Part shown: positions 55,108 to 64,000 of the stretch, one piece after another
Numbering within the stretch: the first letter of the stretch is position 1
Layout of the letters: each line of letters opens with the position of its first letter
Assembly (NCBI RefSeq): GCF_040546595.1
Contig: NZ_JBEPOB010000001.1
Coordinates: forward strand, 3,101,001-3,165,000
Direction: 5' to 3'
Origin: Bosea sp. OAE506
GTDB lineage: Bacteria > Pseudomonadota > Alphaproteobacteria > Rhizobiales > Beijerinckiaceae
DNA length: 64,000 bases
The notes under the pieces: generated by a model
What the model saw: the letters and a program-made list of their open reading frames with translations, nothing else
The model's database searches: none
Told to the model about the DNA's origin: nothing
Made by a program: the position numbers and the translations under genes

Positions 55108-57013
55108 ATGTCGGGAGAACCAGCCAGTCCGGCTGCCATGGCGCCGGCGGCGGAGGCCGCGCGCAGCGGCATCGGCCCGCTCGACGCGTTGCGGCAGCTG
55201 GTCGAAATCGGCGATCGCGAGATGGTCGCAGCGCTGACGACGGCGCCGCGCCTGCCCGGCGACGTGGCCAATGTCCTGATGCGGGCCCTGCCCGAGGCGC
55301 CGGCCGTACTGGCGCAGACCCTGGCCGTCTGCGCCGCCGTGGTCCTGGTCTATGCCGGGACACGCGCGCTGCTTACCGGTCCGCGCCGCAGAGCCGGGTC
55401 CATGCGCAGCGCGCTGGCCGGCATGGCGGGGCTCGCCGGGCTCGAGGCGCTGGCGCTGCTGGCGGCGGCGATCACGGGGCGGGTGCTGCTGGGTGCGGGG
55501 CCTCGGCATCCTGCCCGGGAGCGAAGCACTGCCGCGCGACATGGTGATCGCGCTGGTGCGCTGGCTGATGGGGCTGACGCTGCTGCTCATCCTCTTCCAG
55601 CCCGCGATGAAACGCTTCCGGCTGGCGCGGGTGGACGATGCCGGCGCGCGCAAGGCGGTGCGCCGCTTCGCCATCCTGTTCGCGATCGCGCATCTGCACA
55701 TGGTCCTCCTGACCGCGGGGGAGCGGGCGGGCCTCGCCACCGAGTCGGCCAAGCTGATCTCCTGCCTCGTCGCCGTTGCGCTGACTGCCGGAGCGGTGCA
55801 GCTCTTCGCCTCGCTCGGGCGCCACGGCACCGGTGCGGGCCCGCGGGCCCTGGCGATCGGGCTCAGTCTTCTCGCGCTCCTCTTCTGGATCTGGGGCTGG
55901 GTCGACGGCGCCTTCGCGCTCTATCACGGCGCGGTCGGCACCATCGTCGTGCTGCTGGTCGCGCTCGCCCTCGACCGCGCCGTTTCCGTCAGCATCCGCG
56001 ACTCGCGGCAGCCGGCGGAAATGCGGCGCCTCTTCGTGCTGCGCGTGCTGATCGACAGCCTCGCCGTGGTCACGATCCTGCGGATCGGCCTCGAATTTTG
56101 GCTCGTCGGCGCCTTCGGCTGGCTTCCGGCCGAGAGCGGGCAGGTCTTCGGCTATCGGCTGACCTTCGCCTCGCTCGTCTTCGTGCTGGGCGCGACGGGC
56201 GCGGCGCTCGTCCATGTCTGGACCGAAGCCGCGCTGATGCCGGGCGAGGGCGAGGGGACGCTGCAGGAGCGCGACGCCCGGCTGGCGCGGCTCTCCACGG
56301 TGCTGCCGATCCTGCGCGCCACCACGATCACGGTGATCTGCGTCGTGTTCTCGCTGGTGGCGCTGTCGGCGCTCGGTGTCGACATCACGCCGCTGATGGC
56401 GGGCGCGGGCATCGTCGGCCTCGCGATCAGCTTCGGCTCGCAGGCGCTGGTGAAGGACGTCGTCTCCGGCGTCTTCCACATCGTGGACGACGTCTTCCGC
56501 ATCGGCGAATCCGTCGAGGTCGGCACGAGGCGCGGCACGGTGGAGCAGATCAACCTGCGCAGCGTCCGCCTGCGCGAGGATGACGGGCGGCTGCACACGA
56601 TCCCCTTGGGCGAACTCGGCGCCGTCACCAATCACAGCCGCAAGCTGATGCGGATGAGCGTCAGTGTCGCGCTGGACCGCACGCCCGACCGCGATGATAT
56701 CGTGCTCTTCACCCGCCAGGCGGCCGCGGCGCTGCGCAGCGAGCCCGCGATCCGCCAGGCGATCGTGGGCGACATCGCGGTGAAGCTGAACGCACCCGCG
56801 CCGGGTGCGGACCCGGTGGAGACGCCCCGGGGCTCGCTCGTCTTCACCTTCAGCATTGGCGCTGCCGCGGCCGAACAGGCGCGGGCGCTGATCCGCCGGC
56901 TGATCGAGGAAACGATCGACGAACAGGCCGTGGCGGGCCTGCTGCGCGAGATCGAGATCGCGACGGACGACCTGTCGAGCGCCGTGGCGCCGGCTCCCGC
57001 GCCCGCGGCCTGA
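55108..57013 (+). pseudogene. MscS-family mechanosensitive channel, frameshifted
   Basis: ATG 55108 with GGGGGAG upstream starts a helical N-terminal region (MAPAAEAARSGIGPLDALRQLVEIGD, then several membrane helices). The frame breaks at the G-run 55497-55500; dropping one G joins VLLGAG to LGILPGSEALPRD. The rest has about eight more helices, the pore helix AGAGIVGLAISFGSQALVKDVVSGVFHIVDDVFRIGE typical of MscS, and the beta domain. The repaired protein is ~635 residues, like the large multi-helix MscS forms. It would open on osmotic downshock. It follows palindrome site 2. Confidence 0.85.
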
Positions 57014-57033
57014 GGTGCCGGCCGTCCGGGACA

Positions 57034-57046
57034 CCCATGAACATGG
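57034..57046. promoter_or_regulatory. Palindrome CCCATGAACATGG, site 3
   Basis: This shares CCCATGAACATGG with site 1; the right arm reads CATGGC instead of CATGGG, although another CATGGG follows at once. It is centred 94 bases upstream of the Cys-rich protein start, the same distance class as sites 1 and 2. Confidence 0.5.
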
Positions 57047-57134
57047 CATGGGCGGCGGCGGGAGGGCGGGCCATGCTGCACAGGCTCGGAGATCGCCGGA
57101 TCGCCGGGCCTTTCCCAGACGAGAGGGCCTTTCC

Positions 57135-57362
57135 ATGAAGACATCGACCTTGCTCGCCTGCGCGCTTCTGCTCGCGGGCACCGGGCTGGCCAGCGCCCAG
57201 TCGGGCCCGACGCGGGCCGAACAGATGGCCTGCCGCTCGGATGCGCAGAAGCTCTGCGCGCCCTTCATCGGCCAGCCGCAGCCGATGAACGCCTGCCTCA
57301 AGGACAACAAGGCGAAGCTCTCGGCCGATTGCCGCAAGGTGGTCGAGGCCCGCGGCGGCTGA
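57135..57362 (+). CDS. Small secreted cysteine-rich repeat protein
   Basis: A 75-residue protein. The signal is LLACALLLAGTGLASAQ. The mature ~54 residues follow the Cys-rich (PF00839-like) pattern: ACRSDAQKLCAPFIGQPQPMNACLKDNKAKLSADCRKV, i.e. C-x6-C-x11-C-x11-C, implying two disulfide bonds. The periplasmic function is unknown. It is preceded by palindrome site 3 and followed after 55 bases by the DUF900 lipoprotein gene, with which it may be transcribed. Confidence 0.75.
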   Translation: MKTSTLLACALLLAGTGLASAQSGPTRAEQMACRSDAQKLCAPFIGQPQPMNACLKDNKAKLSADCRKVVEARGG

Positions 57363-57417
57363 GCCCCGCGCCGGCGCAGCCGGCAGCGTACGGACGAGAA
57401 CGGCAGGGGGATTGCCG

Positions 57418-58551
57418 ATGCGAAGCGGGCTGGGCCCGATGGCCCTGTTGGGGGCTGCGCTGCTGGCGCTGGCAGCGGGTGGTTGCGCCGGGTCGGGCCG
57501 CGGCCTGCTGGTGCCGGTGGCGAAACAGCCCGCCGAGGCGAAGACGCGCACCGTGCTGGCGGTGACGACGCGAGGCCCGGCCACCGAGCCGCCGGGCCAT
57601 CTCTTCTCGGGCGAGCGTGGCGACGCGGCGCGATATGCCAGCCTCACCTTGTCGCTGCCGAAAGGGCGGGCGCCGGGTTCGGTTCCGACCGATGCCGACA
57701 GTCCCGACCCCGACAAGCATATCGCGCTCGTCGAAGCGCGCGAGCTCGACGCGACCCAGTTCGCCGGGCTCGCCCGCACCGAGCTGAAGACGCGGCGCAG
57801 GGCGCTGGTCTTCACCCATGGCTACAACACGCAATTCGACGAGGCGGTCGTGCGCCTCGCCCAGATCGTCGACGACACCGGCTATGACGGCTTGCCGGTC
57901 CTGTTCAGCTGGCCTTCGCGCGGCGAGGTCAGGGACTATGGCTACGACAAGGATTCCGCCAATTTCAGCCGGGACGCGATGGCCGATCTGCTGGCGCGGC
58001 TGGCGCGCGACCCAGGCATCGAGGGCATCGACGTCTTCGCCCATTCGATGGGCAACTGGTTGACGATGGAGACGCTGCGGCAGCTCTCGATCGCGGGCGA
58101 CCAGAAGACGCTGGGGCGGCTCGGCACGATCGTGCTGGCGGCGCCCGACATCGACATGGACGTGTTCCGCACCCAGATCGCGCGGCTGCGCCCGCTGACC
58201 GCGCGCATCGTGCTCTACGCCTCGCAGGACGATTACGCGCTCGACCTGTCGCGGCGCCTCTTCGGCGGCAAGATCCGGGCCGGGGCGAACACCGATCTCA
58301 GCCAGTTCCGCGCGCTCGGCATCGAGGCGCATGACCTCTCGCAGGTCGCCGGCGGCATCGGTCGCAACCACAACAAGGCGTTCGGGGACGGCACGACCAT
58401 CGCCGCGATCGGGCGGGCGATCGCCAACGGCGCCGGGCCGGCGCGCCAAGGCGGATCGGGGCTGAACGAGCGCATCGAGACCTTTGGCCGCTCCGTGACG
58501 CTGCTGGGCGACGCCCTCATTCCCGGCCCGCCTCTCGGAGGATCACGATGA
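57418..58551 (+). CDS. DUF900 alpha/beta hydrolase lipoprotein
   Basis: A 377-residue protein. LLGAALLALAAGGC is a lipobox signal, so the protein should be lipid-anchored. The alpha/beta hydrolase core shows ALVFTHGYNTQFDEAVVRLAQI (oxyanion HG motif), GLPVLFSWPSRGEVRDYGYD and DVFAHSMGNWLTMETL (G-x-S-x-G-like nucleophile elbow, here HSMGN). These are characteristic of DUF900 esterase-like proteins. ATG 57418 follows AGGGGG. It overlaps the RND adaptor start by four bases, so it appears to be the first gene of the efflux operon, an uncommon partnership. Confidence 0.83.
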   Translation: MRSGLGPMALLGAALLALAAGGCAGSGRGLLVPVAKQPAEAKTRTVLAVTTRGPATEPPGHLFSGERGDAARYASLTLSLPKGRAPGSVPTDADSPDPDKHIALVEARELDATQFAGLARTELKTRRRALVFTHGYNTQFDEAVVRLAQIVDDTGYDGLPVLFSWPSRGEVRDYGYDKDSANFSRDAMADLLARLARDPGIEGIDVFAHSMGNWLTMETLRQLSIAGDQKTLGRLGTIVLAAPDIDMDVFRTQIARLRPLTARIVLYASQDDYALDLSRRLFGGKIRAGANTDLSQFRALGIEAHDLSQVAGGIGRNHNKAFGDGTTIAAIGRAIANGAGPARQGGSGLNERIETFGRSVTLLGDALIPGPPLGGSR

Positions 58552-59705
58552 TCGCCTCGTTCGCCTTCTCCCGGCTGACGGCCGTGCCCGTGCTCCTCGT
58601 CCTCGCCGCCATGCTGGCCGGCTGCAACGAGAAGCCTGCCGCCTCCGCGCCGCCCCCGGCCGAGGTCCGCGTGGCGCCGCCAGTGTCGCGGCCGGTGACG
58701 CGCTATCTCGAGCTCACAGGCCAGACGGCAGCGGCGAAGCGAGTCGATCTCGTGGCGCGGGTCTCGGGCACGCTGAGCGAGATCCGCTACAGCGACGGCG
58801 CCGCCGTGAAGCAGGGTGACGTGCTCTTCGTGATCGAGCCGGACAATTACCGGCTCAGCCTGCAGCTCGCGGAAGCCGCCGAGGCGCAGCAGAAGGCGCT
58901 GCTGGTCCAGGCCGAGGCGGATCTCGCCCGCCAGAAGCAGCTCGCCCAGCGGCAAGCCGCCTCGGAGGCCGCGCTCGACAGTGCGCTCAGCCGGCGCGAT
59001 TCGACCGCCGCCGCGCGCGAGCAGGCGGCCGCCCAGGTAGCGCAGGCGCAGCTCAACCTGGCCTATACGGAGGTCAAGGCACCCTTCGACGGCATCGTCT
59101 CGGCCCATCTCGTCGATCACGGAGCGCTGGTCGGCGTCGGCGGGCCGACGCTGCTGGCCTCGATCGTCCAGAGCGACCCGATCAAGGTGCGCTTCTCGCT
59201 CGACGAGCAGACCGTGCTGCGGATCCGCGAGGCAATGCGCCAGCGCGGCCTGACGCTCGCCGGCCTCGGCAGCATCCCCGTCGAGATCGGGCTCGACACC
59301 GATGCCGGCTATCCGCATCTCGGCCAGCTCGACTATGTCGCGCCCGAACTCGACATGGGCAGCGGCACGCTGGCGGTCCGGGCCTCGGTGCCGAACCCCA
59401 AGGGTGTGCTCCTGCCGGGGCTCTATGTCCGCGTGCGGCTGCCGCTGCAGAAGGACGTGCCGTCCCTGCTGGTGCCGGAGGCGGCACTCGGCGCCAGCCA
59501 GACCGGGCGCTATGTGCTGGTCGTGAACGGGCAGGACATCGTCGAGCAGCGCGCGGTCGAGGTCGGCGAGGCGAGCGAGGGCGGCCTGCGCGTCATCCGC
59601 GCCGGCCTGTCGGCTGGTGACCGCGTCGTCGTCGGCCTGATGCAGAACGCCATCCCCGGCAGCCGGGTGCGGCCTGTCACCGATGTCGCGAAGGCCACGC
59701 GCTGA
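58548..59705 (+). CDS. RND efflux periplasmic adaptor (AcrA/MexA type)
   Basis: A 385-residue membrane-fusion protein. The lipobox LVLAAMLAGCNEKP anchors it in the inner membrane. The lipoyl half-domains are DLVARVSGTLSEIRYSDGAAVKQGDVLFVIEP and NLAYTEVKAPFDGIVSAHLVDHGALV, separated by an alpha-hairpin rich in Ala/Gln (residues ~105-165). It bridges the RND pump to an outer-membrane channel, whose gene is not in this window. It joins the pump gene by a one-base overlap. Confidence 0.92.
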   Translation: MIASFAFSRLTAVPVLLVLAAMLAGCNEKPAASAPPPAEVRVAPPVSRPVTRYLELTGQTAAAKRVDLVARVSGTLSEIRYSDGAAVKQGDVLFVIEPDNYRLSLQLAEAAEAQQKALLVQAEADLARQKQLAQRQAASEAALDSALSRRDSTAAAREQAAAQVAQAQLNLAYTEVKAPFDGIVSAHLVDHGALVGVGGPTLLASIVQSDPIKVRFSLDEQTVLRIREAMRQRGLTLAGLGSIPVEIGLDTDAGYPHLGQLDYVAPELDMGSGTLAVRASVPNPKGVLLPGLYVRVRLPLQKDVPSLLVPEAALGASQTGRYVLVVNGQDIVEQRAVEVGEASEGGLRVIRAGLSAGDRVVVGLMQNAIPGSRVRPVTDVAKATR

Positions 59706-62700
59706 TGGCCAAGTTCTTCATCGAGCGGCCGGTCCTGGCCAATGTCATCGCGGTCCTGATCGTCATCCTCGGGCTGGTGGCGCTGCTGCGGCTGCCGGTC
59801 GCGCAATATCCCAATGTCGTGCCGCCGACGGTGCAGGTCACGGCGCGCTATCCCGGCGCCAGTGCCGCCGTGATCGCCCGCGAGGTCGCGCTGCCGATCG
59901 AGCAGAAGGTCAACGGCGTCGAGGACATGATCTACATGTCCTCGACCAGCACCAGCGACGGCCTCTACACGCTGACCGTGACCTTCGCGATCGGCACGGA
60001 TGCCGACAAGGCGCAGATCCTGGTGCAGAACCGCGTCGCCGCGGCGCTGCCGCAGCTGCCCTCCGTCGTCCAGACGCAAGGCGTGCAGACCAACAAGCGC
60101 TCGACCGCGATCCTCCAGATCGTCGCGCTGACCTCCGACCGGGCCGGGCATGACAGCCTGTTCCTGTCGAATTTCGCGACGCTGAACCTGTTCGACGAGA
60201 TCGCGCGCCTGCCGGGCATCGGTGCCGTCAACGTCTTCGGTGCCGGGCAATATGCGATGCGAATCTGGCTCGATCCGCAAAAGATGCAGCTGCGCGGGCT
60301 GCTCCCGGCCGACATCGTCAATGCGGTCAACCAGCAGAACCGCTCGGTCGCCTCCGGCCAGCTCGGCATGGCGCCTACCGCCGGCGACCAGGCCTTCCAG
60401 ACGACGCTGCTGACACCCGGCCGGCTCGACGAGGTCGAGGCTTTCGAGGCGATCATCGTGCGCGCCGACGGCAACCGCATCACGCGCCTGCGCGACATCG
60501 CCCGGGTCGAACTCGGGGCCCAGGCCTATGGCCAGGATTTCCGCCTCAACGGCCAGCCCTCGGCCGGGCTCGCCATCTTCCAGCTGCCGGAGGCGAATGC
60601 GCTCGAGGTGGCGAAGCTCGTGCAGACGCGGATGACCGCGCTCTCGGCGCGCTTTCCCGAGGGGATGGGCTGGAGCGTGCCCTTCGACACGACCCGCTTC
60701 GTCGATGCCTCGCTGGGCGCGGTCTACAAGACGCTGGTCGAGGCGGCCGTGCTGGTGCTGCTGGTGATCCTGATCTTCCTGCAGGACTGGCGCGCGACGC
60801 TGGTCCCGGCCACCACGGTGCCGGTGACGATCATCGGTGCCTTCGCGGCGATGGCGGCGCCGGGCTTCACCGTCAACATCTCGACGCTGCTGGCGGTGGT
60901 GCTGGCCATCGGCATCGTCGTCGACGATGCCATCGTCGTGGTCGAGGGCGCCGCCCATCACATGGAACGGGGCCTGAGCCCGCATGACGCGACGGTGCGG
61001 GCGATGGAGGAGCTGATCGGCCCGATCATGGGCATCACGCTCGTCTTGATGGCGGTGTTCCTGCCGGCCGCTTTCCTGCCGGGGCTGAGCGGCGAGATCT
61101 ACCAGCAATTCGCCCTGGTGATCGCCGCCACCGCGCTGATCAGCGCCGTCAACGCGGTCACGCTGAAGCCCGCGCAATGCGCGCTCTGGCTGCGGGCGCC
61201 CAAGCCCGTCACGCAGCGCGCCTGGATCTACCGGATGTTCGAGCGCGGCTATGGCGCCTGCGAGCGGGCCTATGTCGGGCTGGTGCGCCGGCTGGTCGCC
61301 CGGAGCGCGGCGGTCTTCACGGTGACGCTGCTGCTCGTCGGGGCTTCCGTCTATGCGCTGAGCCGCATCCCGACCTCCTTCCTGCCGGTCGAGGACCAGG
61401 GCTACATGCTGGTCTCGGTGCAGCTGCCGGACGGTGCCTCGCTGGCGCGCACGACGGCCGCGCTCGACGAGGTCACCAAGCGGGCGCGCGCCGTGCCGGG
61501 CGTGGACAAGGTCATCGCGATCGCCGGCCTCTCGGCGCTCAACGACAATGCCAGCCTCGCCAATGCCGGCGTCGCCTATGTGATGCTGACCGACTGGAAG
61601 GCGCGCAGGAAGGGCGAGGATCTGCTCGGCCTCTACGGCGCGCTCAACCGGGCGATGGCCGATCTCGAGGACGGCGCGGCGCTGGTGCTGCCGCCCCCAC
61701 CGATCCAGGGCATCGGCAACGCCTCGGGCTTCACCATGAAGGTCGAGCTGCGCGACGGCAGCTTCGACTACGCCAAGCTGCAGCGCCTCGCCGACGCGAT
61801 CGCCGAGCGGGCCCGCGCGCAGAACCGCTTCCAGGCGGCGCGTAACACCTTCAGCGCCCAGGCGCCGCAGGTGGAACTGGCGATCGACCGCACCAAGGCC
61901 GAGGCGCTGGGCATCTCCTTCGGCGCCGCCACCGATGCGCTCGGCGCCTATGTCGGCTCGGCCTATGTCGGCCAGTTCAGCAAGGGCGGCCGCGTCTTCC
62001 AGGTCTTCGTGCAGGCCCAGGCCGAGGCACGCATGGAGGCCGAGGGGCTGCGGACGCTGAAGCTGCGGGCCAAGAGCGGCGAGATGGTGCCGCTCGGCGC
62101 CATCGCCGATATCCGCCCCGGCATCGGCCCGTCGCTGATCAGCTTCCACAACCTCTACCCGGCGGCGACGCTGATCGGGGCGCCCAATCGCGATGTCAGC
62201 TCAGGCGAGGGGCTCGACATCCTGGCCGAGATCGCGCGCCAGACGCTGCCGGCCGGCACGGGCTACGAGTGGTCCGCGCTCTCCTATCAGGAGAAGGAAT
62301 TGGCCGGGCAGGTCTTCGTCGTCTACGCGCTCAGCCTCCTGCTGGTCTATCTGGTGCTGGCCGGCCAGTACGAGAGCTGGATCGCGCCGCTCGGCATCAT
62401 CCTCTCCGTGCCGCTGGCGCTTCTGGGGACGGCGGGCGCGATGCTGGCGCTCGGGCTCTCCAGCAATCTCTACACCCAGATCGGCCTCGTGCTGCTGATC
62501 GCGCTCTCGGCCAAGAACGCGATCCTGATCGTCGGCTTCGCGCGCGACCTGCACTTGAAGCAGGCCGTGCCGCTGGCGGAGGCGGCGGTCGAGGCGGCGC
62601 GGCTGCGACTGCGGCCGATCGTGATGACCTCGCTCGCCTTCATCCTCGGGCTGGTGCCTCTGGTGCTGGCGAGCGGGGCGGGCGCCAATGCCCAGAAGTC

Positions 62701-62860
62701 GATCGGCTTCGCCACGCTGACCGGGATGATCGGCTCGACGCTGCTGACCGTCGTGGTCGTGCCGTCGGTCTTCGTCGTGCTGCAGAGACTGGAAACGCGG
62801 CTTCGGCCAAAGCCGAGCCTGCGACCCGCCGCCGTGACCGGCGGTGCCGGCCATGGCTGA
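59705..62860 (+). CDS. RND efflux pump inner-membrane permease (HAE1 family)
   Basis: A 1051-residue proton-driven pump. KFFIERPVLANVIAVLIVILGL is the standard RND start. TM4 has LAIGIVVDDAIVVVEGAAHHME, with the paired Asp of the proton relay, and AKNAILIVGFARDL near TM10 gives the partner Lys. Twelve helices and two large periplasmic loops match AcrB/MexB in size. Substrates are not predictable from sequence. It is the last gene of the DUF900-adaptor-pump operon. Confidence 0.95.
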   Translation: MAKFFIERPVLANVIAVLIVILGLVALLRLPVAQYPNVVPPTVQVTARYPGASAAVIAREVALPIEQKVNGVEDMIYMSSTSTSDGLYTLTVTFAIGTDADKAQILVQNRVAAALPQLPSVVQTQGVQTNKRSTAILQIVALTSDRAGHDSLFLSNFATLNLFDEIARLPGIGAVNVFGAGQYAMRIWLDPQKMQLRGLLPADIVNAVNQQNRSVASGQLGMAPTAGDQAFQTTLLTPGRLDEVEAFEAIIVRADGNRITRLRDIARVELGAQAYGQDFRLNGQPSAGLAIFQLPEANALEVAKLVQTRMTALSARFPEGMGWSVPFDTTRFVDASLGAVYKTLVEAAVLVLLVILIFLQDWRATLVPATTVPVTIIGAFAAMAAPGFTVNISTLLAVVLAIGIVVDDAIVVVEGAAHHMERGLSPHDATVRAMEELIGPIMGITLVLMAVFLPAAFLPGLSGEIYQQFALVIAATALISAVNAVTLKPAQCALWLRAPKPVTQRAWIYRMFERGYGACERAYVGLVRRLVARSAAVFTVTLLLVGASVYALSRIPTSFLPVEDQGYMLVSVQLPDGASLARTTAALDEVTKRARAVPGVDKVIAIAGLSALNDNASLANAGVAYVMLTDWKARRKGEDLLGLYGALNRAMADLEDGAALVLPPPPIQGIGNASGFTMKVELRDGSFDYAKLQRLADAIAERARAQNRFQAARNTFSAQAPQVELAIDRTKAEALGISFGAATDALGAYVGSAYVGQFSKGGRVFQVFVQAQAEARMEAEGLRTLKLRAKSGEMVPLGAIADIRPGIGPSLISFHNLYPAATLIGAPNRDVSSGEGLDILAEIARQTLPAGTGYEWSALSYQEKELAGQVFVVYALSLLLVYLVLAGQYESWIAPLGIILSVPLALLGTAGAMLALGLSSNLYTQIGLVLLIALSAKNAILIVGFARDLHLKQAVPLAEAAVEAARLRLRPIVMTSLAFILGLVPLVLASGAGANAQKSIGFATLTGMIGSTLLTVVVVPSVFVVLQRLETRLRPKPSLRPAAVTGGAGHG

Positions 62861-62883
62861 GCCGCGCCCTGACGCCTGCCGGC

Positions 62884-63633
62884 TCAGGGCCCGACGAGCT
62901 GGCCGCCATCGACGACGATGCTCTGGCCCGTGACCCAGCTCGCACGCTCGGAGGCGAGGAAGAGCACGACTTGGGCGATCTCTTCGGGCCGGCCCATCCG
63001 ACCGAAGGGGATGGTCGCGAGCGTGCTGTTGTAGAGATCGGGATTGGAGGTCCGCCTGTCCTCCCAGGTGCCGCCAGGAAACTCGATCGAGCCCGGCGCG
63101 ACGCAGTTCACGCGGATGCCCTGCCGCGCCAGCATCTTTGCCTGGCTCGCGGTGTAGTGCATCACCGCCGCCTTGACGGCGCCATAGGGGGCCGAGCGGG
63201 CGCTGGCGCGCAGGCCCGAGATCGACGAGATGTTCACGATCGAGGAGCCGGGCTTCAGATGCGGGATCGCCGCATGGCTGCCGCGGACGACGGCCATCAT
63301 GTCGATGCCGAGCGAGGCCTCCCAACCCGCCTCGTCATCGGAATGGCCGAAGCCCGAGGCGTTGTTGACGAGAATGTCGAGCCCGCCCAGCGCCGCGACG
63401 GCCTGGGGCAGATAGGCCTGGATCGCGTCGGCCTCTGCGAGGTCGAGCGCGGCGGCATGGGCGGTGACGCCCAGCGCTTCGATCTCGCGCCGCGTTGCCT
63501 CCAGCGGACCCGGCGTGCGCGCGCAGATCGAGACCGCGGCGCCGCCGGCGGCGAAGCCCAGCGCGATGGAGCGGCCGATGCCGCGGCTGCCGCCCATGAC
63601 GACAACATGTTTGCCGGCAAATTCTTTCGTCAT
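62884..63633 (-). CDS. SDR family oxidoreductase
   Basis: A 249-residue classical short-chain dehydrogenase. VVVMGGSRGIGRSIALGFA is the NAD(P)-binding G-x3-G-x-G. LDILVNNASG matches NNAG. Catalytic Ser is in SIVNISSISG and Y-x3-K in APYGAVKAAV. PGSIEFPGGTWEDRR and the end GQSIVVDGGQLVGP are typical of 3-hydroxyacyl or FabG-like members. The substrate is unknown. It converges on the RND pump gene with 23 bases between stops. The 155-base gap 63634-63788 should hold its promoter. Confidence 0.87.
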   Translation of the reverse strand: MTKEFAGKHVVVMGGSRGIGRSIALGFAAGGAAVSICARTPGPLEATRREIEALGVTAHAAALDLAEADAIQAYLPQAVAALGGLDILVNNASGFGHSDDEAGWEASLGIDMMAVVRGSHAAIPHLKPGSSIVNISSISGLRASARSAPYGAVKAAVMHYTASQAKMLARQGIRVNCVAPGSIEFPGGTWEDRRTSNPDLYNSTLATIPFGRMGRPEEIAQVVLFLASERASWVTGQSIVVDGGQLVGP

Positions 63634-63788
63634 GACTTGAGTCTTTCTCGCATGGCAGGCTGGGGCAGGCGCCTTCCGAGGCGGCCTCGCCGTCCAGATT
63701 TAGCCGAAGCGGCGGCGCTGGTCGAACCCGCTCATGCGGTACCGGTTGCTCTTGATGCAGCGCAACGCGGCGGGATGGAGAGACGGCG

Positions 63789-64000
63789 ATGATCGGCGGC
63801 GAGCGGGAGATGACGATGGCATGCGACGGGCTGGAGCCGATCCTTTCTCTGCTGGCCGAGACGGCAGGCGAGGGGCGAGGCGAGGCCCGGATCGTGACGA
63901 CGCATATCTCCGTCATCCTGCTGGCGGGCGAGAGCGCATTCAAGCTGAAGCGGCGGCTCAAGCTGCCCTATCTCGACTTCTCGACGCCGGAGCTGCGGCT
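63789..64000 (+). CDS. Aminoglycoside phosphotransferase-like/ATP-binding protein, N-terminus only
   Basis: The frame from ATG 63789 (MIGGEREMTMACDGLEPILSL) runs off the window edge after ~70 residues. ARIVTTHISVILLAGESAFKLKRRLKLPYLDFSTPELR matches the start of the large fused proteins with an N-terminal aminoglycoside-phosphotransferase-like domain (COG2187) and a C-terminal AAA/kinase domain. Their substrate is unknown. A later Met (MTMACDG) could be the true start. Confidence 0.75.
   Translation, partial: MIGGEREMTMACDGLEPILSLLAETAGEGRGEARIVTTHISVILLAGESAFKLKRRLKLPYLDFSTPELR

Overview
The window is GC-rich DNA from an alphaproteobacterium, most likely a Hyphomicrobiales member of the Bosea/Methylobacterium type. 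The evidence is gene content: DUF2865, DUF2849 and DUF934 proteins, a TTG-started Fe(III) ABC permease, an APS-reductase type sulfate pathway, flavocytochrome c and a caa3-like oxidase. Genes are tightly packed and many are joined by 4-base start/stop overlaps (ATGA, GTGA, TTGA). The assignment is inferred from the proteins, not from rRNA.

Layout. 0-14 kb is core: AsmA (cut by the window edge), an iron ABC transporter without its ATPase, DUF2865, MAPEG, guaB, an MFS exporter, rlmE-ppx, glpK. At 14.0 kb lies tRNA-Gln(CTG), followed by a truncated integrase N-terminus and then an accessory block (14.5-23.3 kb) that looks less GC-rich. It encodes one minus-strand operon of four glycosyltransferases, an acyl-CoA-dehydrogenase homologue, a PIG-L deacetylase and a NodS-like methyltransferase, with a BacA/YddA-type ABC exporter upstream. 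The toolkit resembles Nod-factor logic (glycan assembly, N-deacetylation, N-methylation, export) but is built from different families. It is my best candidate for an undescribed system.

23.4-27.4 kb is a formate module (fdhD, FNT channel, FdhF/YdeP-type oxidoreductase). 27.5-32.7 kb encodes a terminal oxidase in which subunits I and III are fused, plus CtaG. 33.9-44.2 kb holds sulfate import and assimilation (cysPTWA, DUF2849-cysI-DUF934, cysHDN). Two perfect GTTCT-N6-AGAAC palindromes and one degenerate copy lie upstream of its three transcription units, suggesting one shared regulator. 44.7-48.6 kb encodes a PaoABC-like periplasmic aldehyde oxidase. 48.7-50 kb encodes a COG0523 metallochaperone behind a Zur-like box.

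50-62.9 kb combines flavocytochrome c sulfide dehydrogenase, a NarL-type two-component system, small secreted proteins, an MscS-like channel, a DUF900 lipoprotein hydrolase and an RND efflux pump. Three copies of a CCCATG-AA-CATGGG-like palindrome sit about 90-100 bp upstream of the response regulator, the MscS gene and the small Cys-rich protein gene. This looks like a local regulon of the two-component system. Three genes here (paoA, the kinase, the MscS homologue) are each broken by what looks like one extra G in a G-run. That pattern suggests sequencing error more than true decay. The window ends in an SDR gene and the start of an aminoglycoside-phosphotransferase-like/ATPase gene.
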